44,989 bases of DNA from Kandleria vitulina DSM 20405 (GTDB taxonomy: Bacteria; Bacillota_I; Bacilli_A; Erysipelotrichales; Coprobacillaceae): the NCBI RefSeq assembly GCF_000702065.1, contig NZ_JNKN01000016.1, positions 1-44,989 of the forward strand, given 5' to 3'. The translations under genes and the position numbers were made by a program. The notes below the pieces were generated by a model. It ran no database searches and was not told where the DNA came from. It saw only the letters and a program-made list of their open reading frames with translations. Positions 1 to 6,096 of this stretch are shown one piece after another. Numbering within the stretch: the stretch's first letter is position 1; every line of letters starts with the position of its first letter.

Positions 1-222
1 ACCGAGCAGGATGCACCTCAGAAGCTTCATTGCATCATGCCCATGCAATCTGCGACTGCTGAGATCAACATACTTTCCAATGTTCATCCTTTCCGTAATC
101 TCAATGACAGTACGTGCAATATCGTCACTAGGCACATCATTCTCAAAATTAATGTTAAAATCCAGTAGCGCATAGGTCTGAAATGCGCTATAATTTTTTT
201 GGTATAATGTTGTGGTTTTCAT
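1..222 (-). CDS. IS1182-type transposase, N-terminal fragment
   Basis: Reading from the ATG at 222-220, 74 codons are open and run off the window edge. The peptide starts MKTTTLYQKNYSAF and contains DDIARTVIEITERM and HGHDAMKLLRCILLG, the layout of the N-terminal helical domain of IS1182/IS4-like DDE transposases (segment ahead of the catalytic domain). The catalytic DDE residues are outside the window. A second fragment at 44829-44989 is the matching C-terminus of a copy in the same orientation. An extended -10 (TGGTATAAT) lies about 15 bases before the ATG, so transcripts from it would begin almost at the start codon. The assignment to IS1182 is by pattern, not by search. Confidence 0.75.
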   Translation of the reverse strand, partial: MKTTTLYQKNYSAFQTYALLDFNINFENDVPSDDIARTVIEITERMNIGKYVDLSSRRLHGHDAMKLLRCILLG

Positions 223-242
223 AATTACATTATACCAAAAAA
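195..242 (-). promoter_or_regulatory. 16-bp inverted repeat enclosing the transposase start codon
   Basis: TTTTTTGGTATAATGT (195-210) and ACATTATACCAAAAAA (227-242) are perfect reverse complements separated by 16 bases that contain the transposase ATG (220-222). The upstream arm also carries the probable extended -10 element. A transcript started at this promoter would lack the upstream arm, whereas a transcript entering from outside the IS would contain both arms and hold the start codon in a hairpin loop. This arrangement resembles the protection from external transcription known for IS10 and IS50; the function here is inferred. Confidence 0.65.
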
Positions 243-268
243 TGCGTCGGAATTATCCGGCGCATTTT
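239..268 (-). terminator. Intrinsic terminator facing the transposase gene
   Basis: A 13-bp stem with one wobble (239-251 with 256-268, 4-base loop) is followed on the minus strand by TTTTTT at 242-237. It would stop minus-strand transcripts that enter the IS from the HPr-like gene before they reach the transposase start. Confidence 0.65.
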
Positions 269-315
269 ATTTTTGAAAACTAATCCAGATTATCTATCCG
301 GGTCAGCCCCTTTAT

Positions 316-585
316 TTATTGTATCACTTTTAACGCTCTAAGCTGTTTTTCAAATTCACGAATTGCCTTGTTTTCATCATATCCATCAGCTGTGATTGTG
401 ATATCAGCTTTATTTGGAATTCCCAATGATACAACCCCCATAAAAGATTTAAAATTTACAGTTCTCCCTCCATATGAGATGGAGATATCGCTGTTGAAGT
501 CACCAGCAAATTTGATTAATTTCTCAACCAAACCTGCATATAGACCATCGGGGTGAATAATTCTATAAGTAACTGCTTTTGACAT
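316..585 (-). CDS. HPr-like/Crh-like regulatory protein lacking the active-site histidine
   Basis: This 89-aa protein has HPr length and fold signature: the region NFKSFMGVVSLGI (about residues 44-56) is the HPr Ser46 helix, and the C-terminal ITITADGYDE strand-helix also matches. The phosphocarrier loop, normally GLHARPA, reads GLYAGLV, so Tyr16 and Gly18 stand where His15 and Arg17 should be. It therefore cannot accept phosphate from enzyme I in the normal way. Ser47, the counterpart of Ser46 phosphorylated by HPr kinase, is retained. That pattern is known from Bacillus Crh (Gln at position 15), a catabolite-repression cofactor. A role as a Ser-phosphorylated partner of CcpA is inferred. 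An AAAAGGAGG RBS precedes the ATG; the gene's 3' end touches an IS1182-like element. Confidence 0.85.
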   Translation of the reverse strand: MSKAVTYRIIHPDGLYAGLVEKLIKFAGDFNSDISISYGGRTVNFKSFMGVVSLGIPNKADITITADGYDENKAIREFEKQLRALKVIQ

Positions 586-611
586 ACAACGACCTCCTTT
601 TCAATATTTAT

Positions 612-640
612 ATTATATCAAAAGGAAATCGTTAAGTAAA
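612..640 (-). promoter_or_regulatory. Promoter of the Crh-like gene
   Basis: On the minus strand TTTACT (640-635) and TATAAT (617-612) are separated by 17 bp, ending 27 bases before the start codon of the Crh-like gene. Confidence 0.6.
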
Positions 641-660
641 TTTTCATTATATGAAAATTT
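638..660 (-). terminator. AT-rich hairpin after the rhodanese-like gene
   Basis: AAATTTTCAT (638-647) and ATGAAAATTT (651-660) form a perfect 10-bp stem with a 3-base loop directly after the stop of the minus-strand rhodanese-like gene. It is weak because it lacks GC pairs, so termination is only possible. Confidence 0.4.
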
Positions 661-661
661 A

Positions 662-1018
662 CTATTTTTTTCTTTTTCTTCTATTTTTCTTGTGAAATCC
701 TTCTTCAGGTCCTCTAAAAGGAATAGAAGATCCTAAATCATAAGCATCATATCCTAATTTTACAAGCTTCTTAGCAGCAGTATATGATGTACCTTTTCTT
801 AGTGCATAGACATAATACTTTAAATCTTTATCAAGCATTTTCTTTGCTTCATCTTCAATGATGCGTAGTGGAAAACATTGTGCACCTACAGGATGACATT
901 CATCAAATGTAACCTGTTCATCAACACATAATAAAATGATGCTTGTATCCTCTTCAAATTCTTTGTATGCCTCATTAATCTCCTTGCTTTTAATGATATC
1001 TTTCTTGCCAAATAACAT
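662..1018 (-). CDS. Rhodanese-like domain protein without catalytic cysteine
   Basis: The 118-aa product follows the rhodanese plan. A first strand IILLCVDEQ and an HPVGAQCFPL segment correspond to the GHIPGAINIPL region; YVYALRKGTSYTAAKKLVKLGYDAYDLG corresponds to the active-site strand, loop and following helix. The active-site Cys of VYCRSG is replaced (YALRKG), so sulfur transfer is unlikely and a binding or structural role is more plausible. The C-terminus is very basic (HKKNRRKRKK), which could contact nucleic acid. It is followed, on the same strand, by the Crh-like gene, which has its own promoter. The fold call is by pattern; the exact partner is unknown. Confidence 0.65.
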   Translation of the reverse strand: MLFGKKDIIKSKEINEAYKEFEEDTSIILLCVDEQVTFDECHPVGAQCFPLRIIEDEAKKMLDKDLKYYVYALRKGTSYTAAKKLVKLGYDAYDLGSSIPFRGPEEGFHKKNRRKRKK

Positions 1019-1074
1019 AGTTTCACCTCTTTATATGTATTTTAACATTGAGTAGAATATACGTCAAAATAGTG

Positions 1075-1103
1075 TTGCATTCAATTTACGTTTATGCTAT
1101 TAT
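1075..1103 (+). promoter_or_regulatory. Promoter of tRNA-Trp
   Basis: TTGCAT (1075-1080) and TATTAT (1098-1103) are 17 bp apart, with a TG extension before the -10, placing the start of transcription about 10 bases before the tRNA. Confidence 0.65.
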
Positions 1104-1120
1104 AAACAAGTACTTGAGAT

Positions 1121-1194
1121 AGGGGCTTGGTTCAATGGTAGAGCATCGGTCTCCAAAACCGTTGATGCGGGTTCGATTCCTGCAGCCCCTGCCA
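1121..1194 (+). tRNA. tRNA-Trp (CCA anticodon)
   Basis: A complete cloverleaf can be drawn. The acceptor arms AGGGGCT (1121-1127) and AGCCCCT pair fully, the T arm is GCGGG/CCTGC around TTCGATT, and the anticodon loop is CTCCAAA with anticodon CCA. The discriminator is G and the 3' CCA is encoded (1192-1194). A promoter lies immediately upstream and a strong terminator follows, so this is a single-gene tRNA unit. Confidence 0.95.
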
Positions 1195-1205
1195 GTCTAA
1201 TTATT

Positions 1206-1231
1206 ACTCTAGCGTATGCTAGAGTTTTTTT
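1206..1231 (+). terminator. Terminator of tRNA-Trp
   Basis: ACTCTAGC (1206-1213) pairs with GCTAGAGT (1218-1225) around a GTAT loop, followed by a run of seven T. Confidence 0.9.
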
Positions 1232-1234
1232 ATA

Positions 1235-1430
1235 AGTAAAGAATGTGGAAACATTATTGGGGAAGATGAGAAAACATGTCACTTTTGTGGCTGTCCAGTA
1301 AAGAAAGATTGGTTTGGATCGAAAAGAAATAAGCTTATTATTTAATGGTGCTTGTACTTTTTGTAGGGGCAGCAGTAGGAATTGGAAAAAGAGAATAGAA
1401 GCACAAAAAATTGCGGCCTATATCAATTAA
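1235..1430 (+). pseudogene. Zinc-ribbon protein remnant (frameshifted)
   Basis: Between the tRNA terminator and the HAD gene there is no intact ORF. One frame (to a stop at 1343) reads ECGNIIGEDEKTCHFCGCPV, like the tail of a CxxC zinc-ribbon. After a one-base shift the next frame reads GACTFCRGSSRNWKKR before a stop at 1430. No start codon or RBS fits. The cysteine spacing suggests the wreck of a small zinc-ribbon protein. The match is short, so this is tentative. The remaining sequence up to 1560 shows nothing recognisable. Confidence 0.3.
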
Positions 1431-1559
1431 GATATTCATTGTTAATGAGAAACATTTGTGGTATATTAACCATGGCGTTAAACCTTATGTAAACGCTATT
1501 TACTATAGGTGGCTATTTTGCATTTTGTTTATAAATTGTTTCTTTGTATAAGAAACAGA

Positions 1560-1587
1560 AGACGGACTTTGAATCCGTCTTTTTTTC
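1560..1587 (+). terminator. Terminator upstream of the HAD gene
   Basis: AGACGGA (1560-1566) and TCCGTCT (1574-1580) form a 7-bp stem followed by a T run. No intact gene precedes it, which supports a decayed gene in 1235-1550. Confidence 0.7.
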
Positions 1588-1629
1588 TTTTTGTCATGAT
1601 GCTATAATGAACGAAATAAGGAGGTAAGC

Positions 1630-2406
1630 ATGAATAAAATCTTTTGTTTTGACATAGATGGAACTCTTCGAGATAATGTCAATCATGAAGTTTCCTCTTC
1701 TACAAAGCTAGCGTTGGATACCTTAAAAGAAATGGGATATAAGTTGATTATTTCAACAGGTAGAGCCTATGATTCATTAAAGCGTACGAAGATCAATGAA
1801 CTCATTGATTGGGATGGGTTTGTATTAAATAATGGACAACTTCTCCTTGATCATAATGAAAATGTGATTGAAGAGAAAGCTTTCGATCCTTCAACTGTTA
1901 TTGAGGTAATCAAAAGAGCGGATGAGCTTAATTATGCGGTCACTTTAAAGAAAGAAAAGAGAACGATTACCAAGGAACCTGATGAATATGTTAAAACAAC
2001 ACAAGCCTATTTTAATAATGTCATTGGACCAGTAGAAAAATATGATGGACATGAAGATGTATGGGCTATGATTATTTATGGACCAATGGGATATGATTAT
2101 GCACCATTCCTTGATATTGAAGGATGTAATGTGCTCCCTGGAATGAGTTGTTATGCGGATGTCAGCATCAAGGGGGTATCAAAAGCAAAAGGATGCCAGT
2201 ATTTTGTGGATCATTTTCAATCAGAAGGATATGTTGCATTTGGAGATTCTCAAAATGATCTTGAGATGTTCAAGTACGCAGATATTTCAATATGTATGGG
2301 CAATGGCGATGAGCAGGCAAAGAAACGCGCTGACTATATTACAGATGATATTAACAATGATGGGATATTGCACGCCCTTCAACATTTTAATTGGATTAAG
2401 GAGTAG
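1630..2406 (+). CDS. Cof-type HAD phosphatase
   Basis: The 258-aa cytosolic protein has all HAD motifs: FDIDGTLRDN (motif I, nucleophile Asp8 and Asp10), STGRAYDS (motif II), a lysine in KGVSKAKG before the core closes (motif III), and FGDSQNDLEMF (motif IV). The large cap between motifs II and III (about residues 85-190) marks the Cof/IIB subfamily, which dephosphorylates sugar phosphates, FMN or pyridoxal phosphate. Substrate cannot be told from sequence. An AAGGAGG RBS sits 6 bases ahead of the ATG, with an extended -10 (TGCTATAAT, 1600-1608) upstream. The 81-aa gene that follows starts 4 bases after its stop and is probably co-transcribed. It is one of six HAD genes in the window. Confidence 0.9.
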   Translation: MNKIFCFDIDGTLRDNVNHEVSSSTKLALDTLKEMGYKLIISTGRAYDSLKRTKINELIDWDGFVLNNGQLLLDHNENVIEEKAFDPSTVIEVIKRADELNYAVTLKKEKRTITKEPDEYVKTTQAYFNNVIGPVEKYDGHEDVWAMIIYGPMGYDYAPFLDIEGCNVLPGMSCYADVSIKGVSKAKGCQYFVDHFQSEGYVAFGDSQNDLEMFKYADISICMGNGDEQAKKRADYITDDINNDGILHALQHFNWIKE

Positions 2407-2409
2407 ATT

Positions 2410-2655
2410 ATGACTAAAGAAGAAGCAATGAAAAGCGGTAGAGAACTTGATGTCTACCTAGATAGTGAAATGGCTGATGAAAAGACAGGAGCTTTGGATG
2501 ATTTATGGCAGTCCATCTATGATGTTGTTCAGCTTTGTACTGGTGGCATTATGGAATCTGATCCAAGGGAAATTGAAGCTGCGCTTCAATGGCTGAAAGA
2601 AGTACAGCCACTTACAAAAGACTATAAAACATTATCTTTAGACTTCGATAATTAA
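2410..2655 (+). CDS. Hypothetical protein, 81 aa
   Basis: I do not recognise this protein. It is acidic and soluble with no signal peptide or membrane segment, and it looks helical, with a Trp-containing middle (DDLWQSIYDVVQLCTGG) and a second Trp in EAALQWLKEVQPL. It starts 4 bases after the HAD phosphatase stop. The HAD gene's final codons run as AAGGAG, which supplies its RBS. Co-transcription and coupled translation with the phosphatase are therefore likely. No function can be assigned. Confidence 0.7.
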   Translation: MTKEEAMKSGRELDVYLDSEMADEKTGALDDLWQSIYDVVQLCTGGIMESDPREIEAALQWLKEVQPLTKDYKTLSLDFDN

Positions 2656-2968
2656 ACAATTTTAATTTTCATGACTATTATTTTACTTTTTGTTCTAGAA
2701 GTATTTACATGACAAAAGAAAAGAACTATAATATGGCTGTAGTGAGATTTGCACGAATCATAATAATAATGTGTATCACTGCAGATATAGATCTTTAGGT
2801 GAGGGATCTATATTTATTATGGGGCAGGATTTTCTAGATTGAGATGAATGGTGGACATCTGTTTCTAGGAAATCCATTTTTTTTGCATTTTTGGTCAAAA
2901 AATAGTCAAAAACACTTGGAGATATGTGACGGGAATGTTATACTTTAAGTGAAAAAGGAGGTGTGATT
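2656..2968 (+). other. Intergenic region with a stable hairpin and an 11-bp direct repeat
   Basis: These 313 bases hold no ORF with an RBS. ATATAGATC (2785-2793) and GATCTATAT (2805-2813) form a perfect 9-bp stem with an 11-base loop and no T run, so it is not a typical terminator. Further on, GTCAAAAA occurs at 2894 and again at 2905, exactly 11 bp apart, ahead of the transglutaminase-like gene. A GTTATACTTTA segment around 2937-2947 may be the -10 region. I could not fit a known riboswitch consensus. Confidence 0.4.
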
Positions 2969-4015
2969 ATGAATCCTAGAAAAATGACGCGAAAGAAAAT
3001 TATTATGATAATTACAGCGTTTTCTATCGCATTATCTTGCTTTGGAACTTCAATTAAATTCCTTGAAGGTAAAGTAAGATACGTAAAAGCTCTTCGCATT
3101 TCACAAGGTAGCAGATACAACTTCAAGATAACTGGTTTAAAGAAGAAACAAAAGAAAAAACTTTCATATTCAAGTTCTTCTTCACGCATTGCACATGTTA
3201 CAAAGAAGGGAAATCTTACTGCTTCACGTGTAGGAAAGGTCAAGATTATCGGTAAGGTCGGTAAAAAGAAATATGTCACTTCGGTAGCTGTTATTGCTAA
3301 AGCTACAACAGTAAAAAAACAGATCAGATTTACCAACCAGGTTGTGAGCAGTGGCCGTGATATTAAGATTAATGCTAATTCAGCAGTGGATGCCTATAAG
3401 CAGATTGGTAAAGCAATGGCCAATCGCTATACGCGAATTGAAGTTCATGCACCAGGATTTGGTACATCAATCAATGGTGCTAAGATGAGAGAAAGCTTAT
3501 TTGATCCTAAAGCAAATTATGTATCAGATTATGATTATCTTTCATATAATGCATGCAGCTATGCTATTAGCACGAATAAGCTTATTCTGACATTTACATA
3601 TCGCACATCCTACAATAATGAAGTAGCACTTACAAATAAAATTCGTTCTGCACTATCATCTATGTCCGGTAGTGGGGAAACAAAAATTAAAAAGATTCAT
3701 GATTATATCGTAAACAATACAGAATATGTATCAGGTGGCTATTCAGCCTACAATGCCTTGATTGATGGTGGAGCTGTCTGTCAGGGATATGCAATGCTGT
3801 TCTACAAGATGTGTGAGATGGCAGGTATTAACTGTCGTGTCATGACTGGTACAGCATACGGAAGTTCTGGAGCTGGAAACCATGCATGGAACTATGTCAA
3901 TGGTAAATACATTGATGTAACTTGGGATGATACAACACGTTCTACAAATTATTATCTAAGCAGATCTCCACTTAAGAATCACTACTTAGATCATCGTTCA
4001 AGTCTTGTTGTATAA
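2969..4015 (+). CDS. Secreted Ig-like/transglutaminase-like protein
   Basis: The 348-aa product begins with a basic segment and a hydrophobic helix (IIMIITAFSIALSCF), a signal peptide or anchor. Residues about 40-105 form a Big_2-like Ig domain (ALRISQGSRYNFKITGL, SSSSSRIAHVTKKGNLTASRVGKVKI). The C-terminal third is a transglutaminase-like cysteine protease fold with the triad visible as Cys271 (GAVCQGYA), His305 (GNHAWN) and Asp316 (DVTWDD). Such proteins act at the cell surface, as proteases or cross-linking enzymes; the substrate is unknown. ATG at 2969 is preferred over the in-frame GTG at 2963 because the AAGGAGG overlaps the GTG. Monocistronic, with a terminator shared with the convergent operon. 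Confidence 0.88.
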   Translation: MNPRKMTRKKIIMIITAFSIALSCFGTSIKFLEGKVRYVKALRISQGSRYNFKITGLKKKQKKKLSYSSSSSRIAHVTKKGNLTASRVGKVKIIGKVGKKKYVTSVAVIAKATTVKKQIRFTNQVVSSGRDIKINANSAVDAYKQIGKAMANRYTRIEVHAPGFGTSINGAKMRESLFDPKANYVSDYDYLSYNACSYAISTNKLILTFTYRTSYNNEVALTNKIRSALSSMSGSGETKIKKIHDYIVNNTEYVSGGYSAYNALIDGGAVCQGYAMLFYKMCEMAGINCRVMTGTAYGSSGAGNHAWNYVNGKYIDVTWDDTTRSTNYYLSRSPLKNHYLDHRSSLVV

Positions 4016-4053
4016 AAAGAAGAGGATTCACAGTAATTGTGAATTCTCTTTTA
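4016..4053. terminator. Bidirectional terminator between convergent genes
   Basis: A 12-bp stem (4021-4032 with 4038-4049, one wobble) has T-rich tails on both strands. The stop codon of the minus-strand DUF1294 gene (4028) lies inside the hairpin. Confidence 0.8.
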
Positions 4054-4294
4054 ATATTATGAGTATAATCCAGATCATAAGAATAAAGGGAATACCGTAT
4101 TTAAAGCTATTATGCTTTGTCTTATGATGGAAAACATGCATACCAAGAAGGGCACCTAAACCACCACCGATGATAGCTAATAAAAATAGCGTATTCTCAC
4201 GAATACGCCATTTGTGATGTACGGCTTTATATTTATCAATACCAAATGTGATAAAAGCAATGATATTGATAAGTATTATGAATTCTTTTTCCAT
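4028..4294 (-). CDS. DUF1294 family membrane protein
   Basis: The 88-aa protein has hydrophobic segments at both ends and the DUF1294 signature: F-GIDKYKA, W-RIRENTLFLLAIIGGGLGALLGM and H-KTKHNSFKYGIP in the usual order. Function of the family is unknown. It is the last gene of a three-gene minus-strand operon; its start overlaps the end of the preceding membrane protein by 19 bases, indicating translational coupling. Length matches the family's standalone form (no cold-shock domain). Confidence 0.85.
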   Translation of the reverse strand: MEKEFIILINIIAFITFGIDKYKAVHHKWRIRENTLFLLAIIGGGLGALLGMHVFHHKTKHNSFKYGIPFILMIWIILIILKENSQLL

Positions 4295-4704
4295 TCCTTG
4301 TTAGCCATCCCTTTTGAAACAAAGAGACAGATCACTAGTACAAGACCAGCGATATCGGCTGATTTAAGGCTTAACATCGTAATGATTGATGCTGCGATAA
4401 TACCGCCAATAGTGATCATGAATGGTCTTTTAGAAATGGATGTAGACTCATAGAATTTATATTGATAACGAAGCTGCATAATGCTGAAGATTAGACATAC
4501 AAGAGCAACAGCGCTATCGATATAGAAATTGACAAAGTAACGTTTGCTGAAATAGGCCTTGATAAAAAGTAGAACAATATAATATCCCATAGTTGAAGAG
4601 ACAAGGGATATCATATATTTATTTTGTTCCTGTTCACCTAGTGCAACATTAACTTGATGCTGATGACTTCTTACTTCGTGTCTTTTAGGTCTTTTAGTAG
4701 CCAT
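4276..4704 (-). CDS. Hypothetical four-helix membrane protein
   Basis: I do not recognise a family for this 142-aa protein. A basic, His- and Gln-rich cytoplasmic N-terminus (residues 1-28, KRPKRHEVRSHQHQ) precedes four likely membrane helices at about 33-50, 60-78, 95-112 and 116-130. It shares the base 4704 with the stop of the upstream aminopeptidase gene and overlaps the downstream DUF1294 gene, so all three are one transcript. The conserved pairing with an aminopeptidase does not by itself suggest a role. Confidence 0.65.
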   Translation of the reverse strand: MATKRPKRHEVRSHQHQVNVALGEQEQNKYMISLVSSTMGYYIVLLFIKAYFSKRYFVNFYIDSAVALVCLIFSIMQLRYQYKFYESTSISKRPFMITIGGIIAASIITMLSLKSADIAGLVLVICLFVSKGMANKEWKKNS

Positions 4705-6023
4705 TATTTTGTAATCTTGATATTGTGACTATCAATTTCTTCAATATGAGAGTTATAAAGTTCAGTCATAACCTGAATCATGTAGTATGTATCTTTAATA
4801 CCAGCAGTTTCATATGAAGAATGCATAGCAAGCTGTGGAAGACCGATATCTACTGAATTTAATGAGATATGAGACTGAGAGATATTACCTAATGTAGAAC
4901 CACCGTTCTTATCACTTCTGTTAGCGAAGAACTGTACTGGTACATTTGCTTTTTTAGCAAAATCTTTAAAGATAGCAATAGAAACACCATCACTGCAGTA
5001 TTTCTGTCCAGCATGTGATTTGATGACAACCCCTTCATTCATATAGACACAATTGTTTACATCTGTATGTTCAGGATGGTTTGGATGAACAGCATGAGCA
5101 TTATCAGCAGAAAGCATGAAACTTGATGCGATAGCTCTATGTAGATCTTCATCATTAAATCCTAATGCAGCATTTAATCTTGATAATGTATCAGCTAAGA
5201 AAGTAGAATCAGCACCCTGTTTAGTTAATGAACCAACTTCTTCATTATCAAAGATAGCCATAACATTAATAGATCGATCATTTCCACCAGCAAGTAAAGC
5301 TTCCATAGCACTAAATGAACACTGTAGATCATCAAGATGACCAGCAGAAATGAATTCATTATTAGCACCCCAGATAGAAGCAGGCTGTCTGTTGTATAAG
5401 AATAAGTCGCTACCAAGAATAGCTTCTTCTTCAACGTTTAATTCTTTCGCAATCAATGCCTTAAAATCACCAGGTTTTGAATCTTTACCACCAAATAATG
5501 GCAATAGGTCAACCTGTCTATTATATTTATAGCCATCATTGACTGATCTGTTCATATGGATAGCTACATTAGGAATCATAAGTAGATCTCTATCAATATT
5601 GATTAAACGAGTTACAAACTGATCTCCCTGTTTTACAAGTACACGACCAGCAACACTTAAAGGTCTATCGAACCAAGTGTTATCGATCATTCCACCGTAT
5701 CCTTCAGTATTTAATTTGAGATACTGGTTGTTTACCTGAATATCACAGTTTTCCTTGATCTTATATGTAGGAGAATCACTGTGAGCTGCAATGATATTGT
5801 ATGAATAGTTATCAAGCTGATTACCGATGTTAAAAGCAATGATACTTGAGTTGTTTCTTGTTACAAAATACTTTTTCCCTTTTTCAAGCTGCCATGAAGA
5901 ACCTTCGTTAAGTTCTACATAGTCATTTTCAAGAAGTCTGTTTCTGATGTTATCAACAGCATGAAATGCGGTTGGAGACTTCTGAAGAAATTGTAATAAT
6001 TTTTCTGATACTTCTCTATACAT
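4704..6023 (-). CDS. M18 family aminopeptidase
   Basis: This 439-aa cytosolic metallo-aminopeptidase (aspartyl-aminopeptidase type) trims N-terminal residues, often acidic ones, from peptides. Zinc-site motifs are in the usual order: AAHSDSPTYK (His81), GHLDDLQCSFSA (bridging Asp), FDNEEVGSLTKQGA (catalytic Glu pair), SADNAHAVHPN and AMHSSYETAG near the C-terminus (last metal His). Length equals that of full M18 enzymes. It heads a minus-strand operon with two small membrane proteins and lies just downstream of an amino-acid permease gene in the same direction, which fits a joint role in peptide and amino-acid use. RBS GGAGG precedes the ATG by 8 bases. Confidence 0.93.
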   Translation of the reverse strand: MYREVSEKLLQFLQKSPTAFHAVDNIRNRLLENDYVELNEGSSWQLEKGKKYFVTRNNSSIIAFNIGNQLDNYSYNIIAAHSDSPTYKIKENCDIQVNNQYLKLNTEGYGGMIDNTWFDRPLSVAGRVLVKQGDQFVTRLINIDRDLLMIPNVAIHMNRSVNDGYKYNRQVDLLPLFGGKDSKPGDFKALIAKELNVEEEAILGSDLFLYNRQPASIWGANNEFISAGHLDDLQCSFSAMEALLAGGNDRSINVMAIFDNEEVGSLTKQGADSTFLADTLSRLNAALGFNDEDLHRAIASSFMLSADNAHAVHPNHPEHTDVNNCVYMNEGVVIKSHAGQKYCSDGVSIAIFKDFAKKANVPVQFFANRSDKNGGSTLGNISQSHISLNSVDIGLPQLAMHSSYETAGIKDTYYMIQVMTELYNSHIEEIDSHNIKITK

Positions 6024-6059
6024 GAAAGTATTCCTCCTTCAAATTGAATTATAAACAAT

Positions 6060-6090
6060 AATATCCTTTTGGTAAACCCAAAAGGATATT
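6060..6090 (-). terminator. Hairpin between permease and aminopeptidase genes
   Basis: AATATCCTTTTGG (6060-6072) pairs with CCAAAAGGATATT (6078-6090). The minus-strand tail is only moderately T-rich, so it may terminate or attenuate transcription from the permease into the aminopeptidase operon. Confidence 0.6.
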
Positions 6091-6096
6091 AACGCA

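Larger units (their letters stand above)
1..310 (-). mobile_element. IS1182-like element, transposase-start end (partial)
   Basis: The start of the window is the end of an insertion sequence whose transposase reads leftwards out of the window. Its outer terminus is the 11-base sequence GGGTCAGCCCC at 300-310, which is the exact reverse complement of GGGGCTGACCC at 44643-44653, where a same-oriented copy begins. The terminus lies only 5 bases from the stop codon of the neighbouring HPr-like gene. Internally the end carries a terminator-like hairpin (239-268) and a long inverted repeat around the transposase start (195-242). Family assignment rests on the two transposase fragments and the matching termini. 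Confidence 0.75.

Noticed and set aside
1100-1282. Minus-strand 60-aa ORF
   Set aside because: It is the antisense of tRNA-Trp; its AGAAGIEPAST peptide is a well-known artefact of tRNA antisense translation.
2785-2813. Riboswitch ahead of the transglutaminase-like gene
   Set aside because: Only one simple stem is seen, no known aptamer consensus fits, and it has no terminator or RBS-masking partner.
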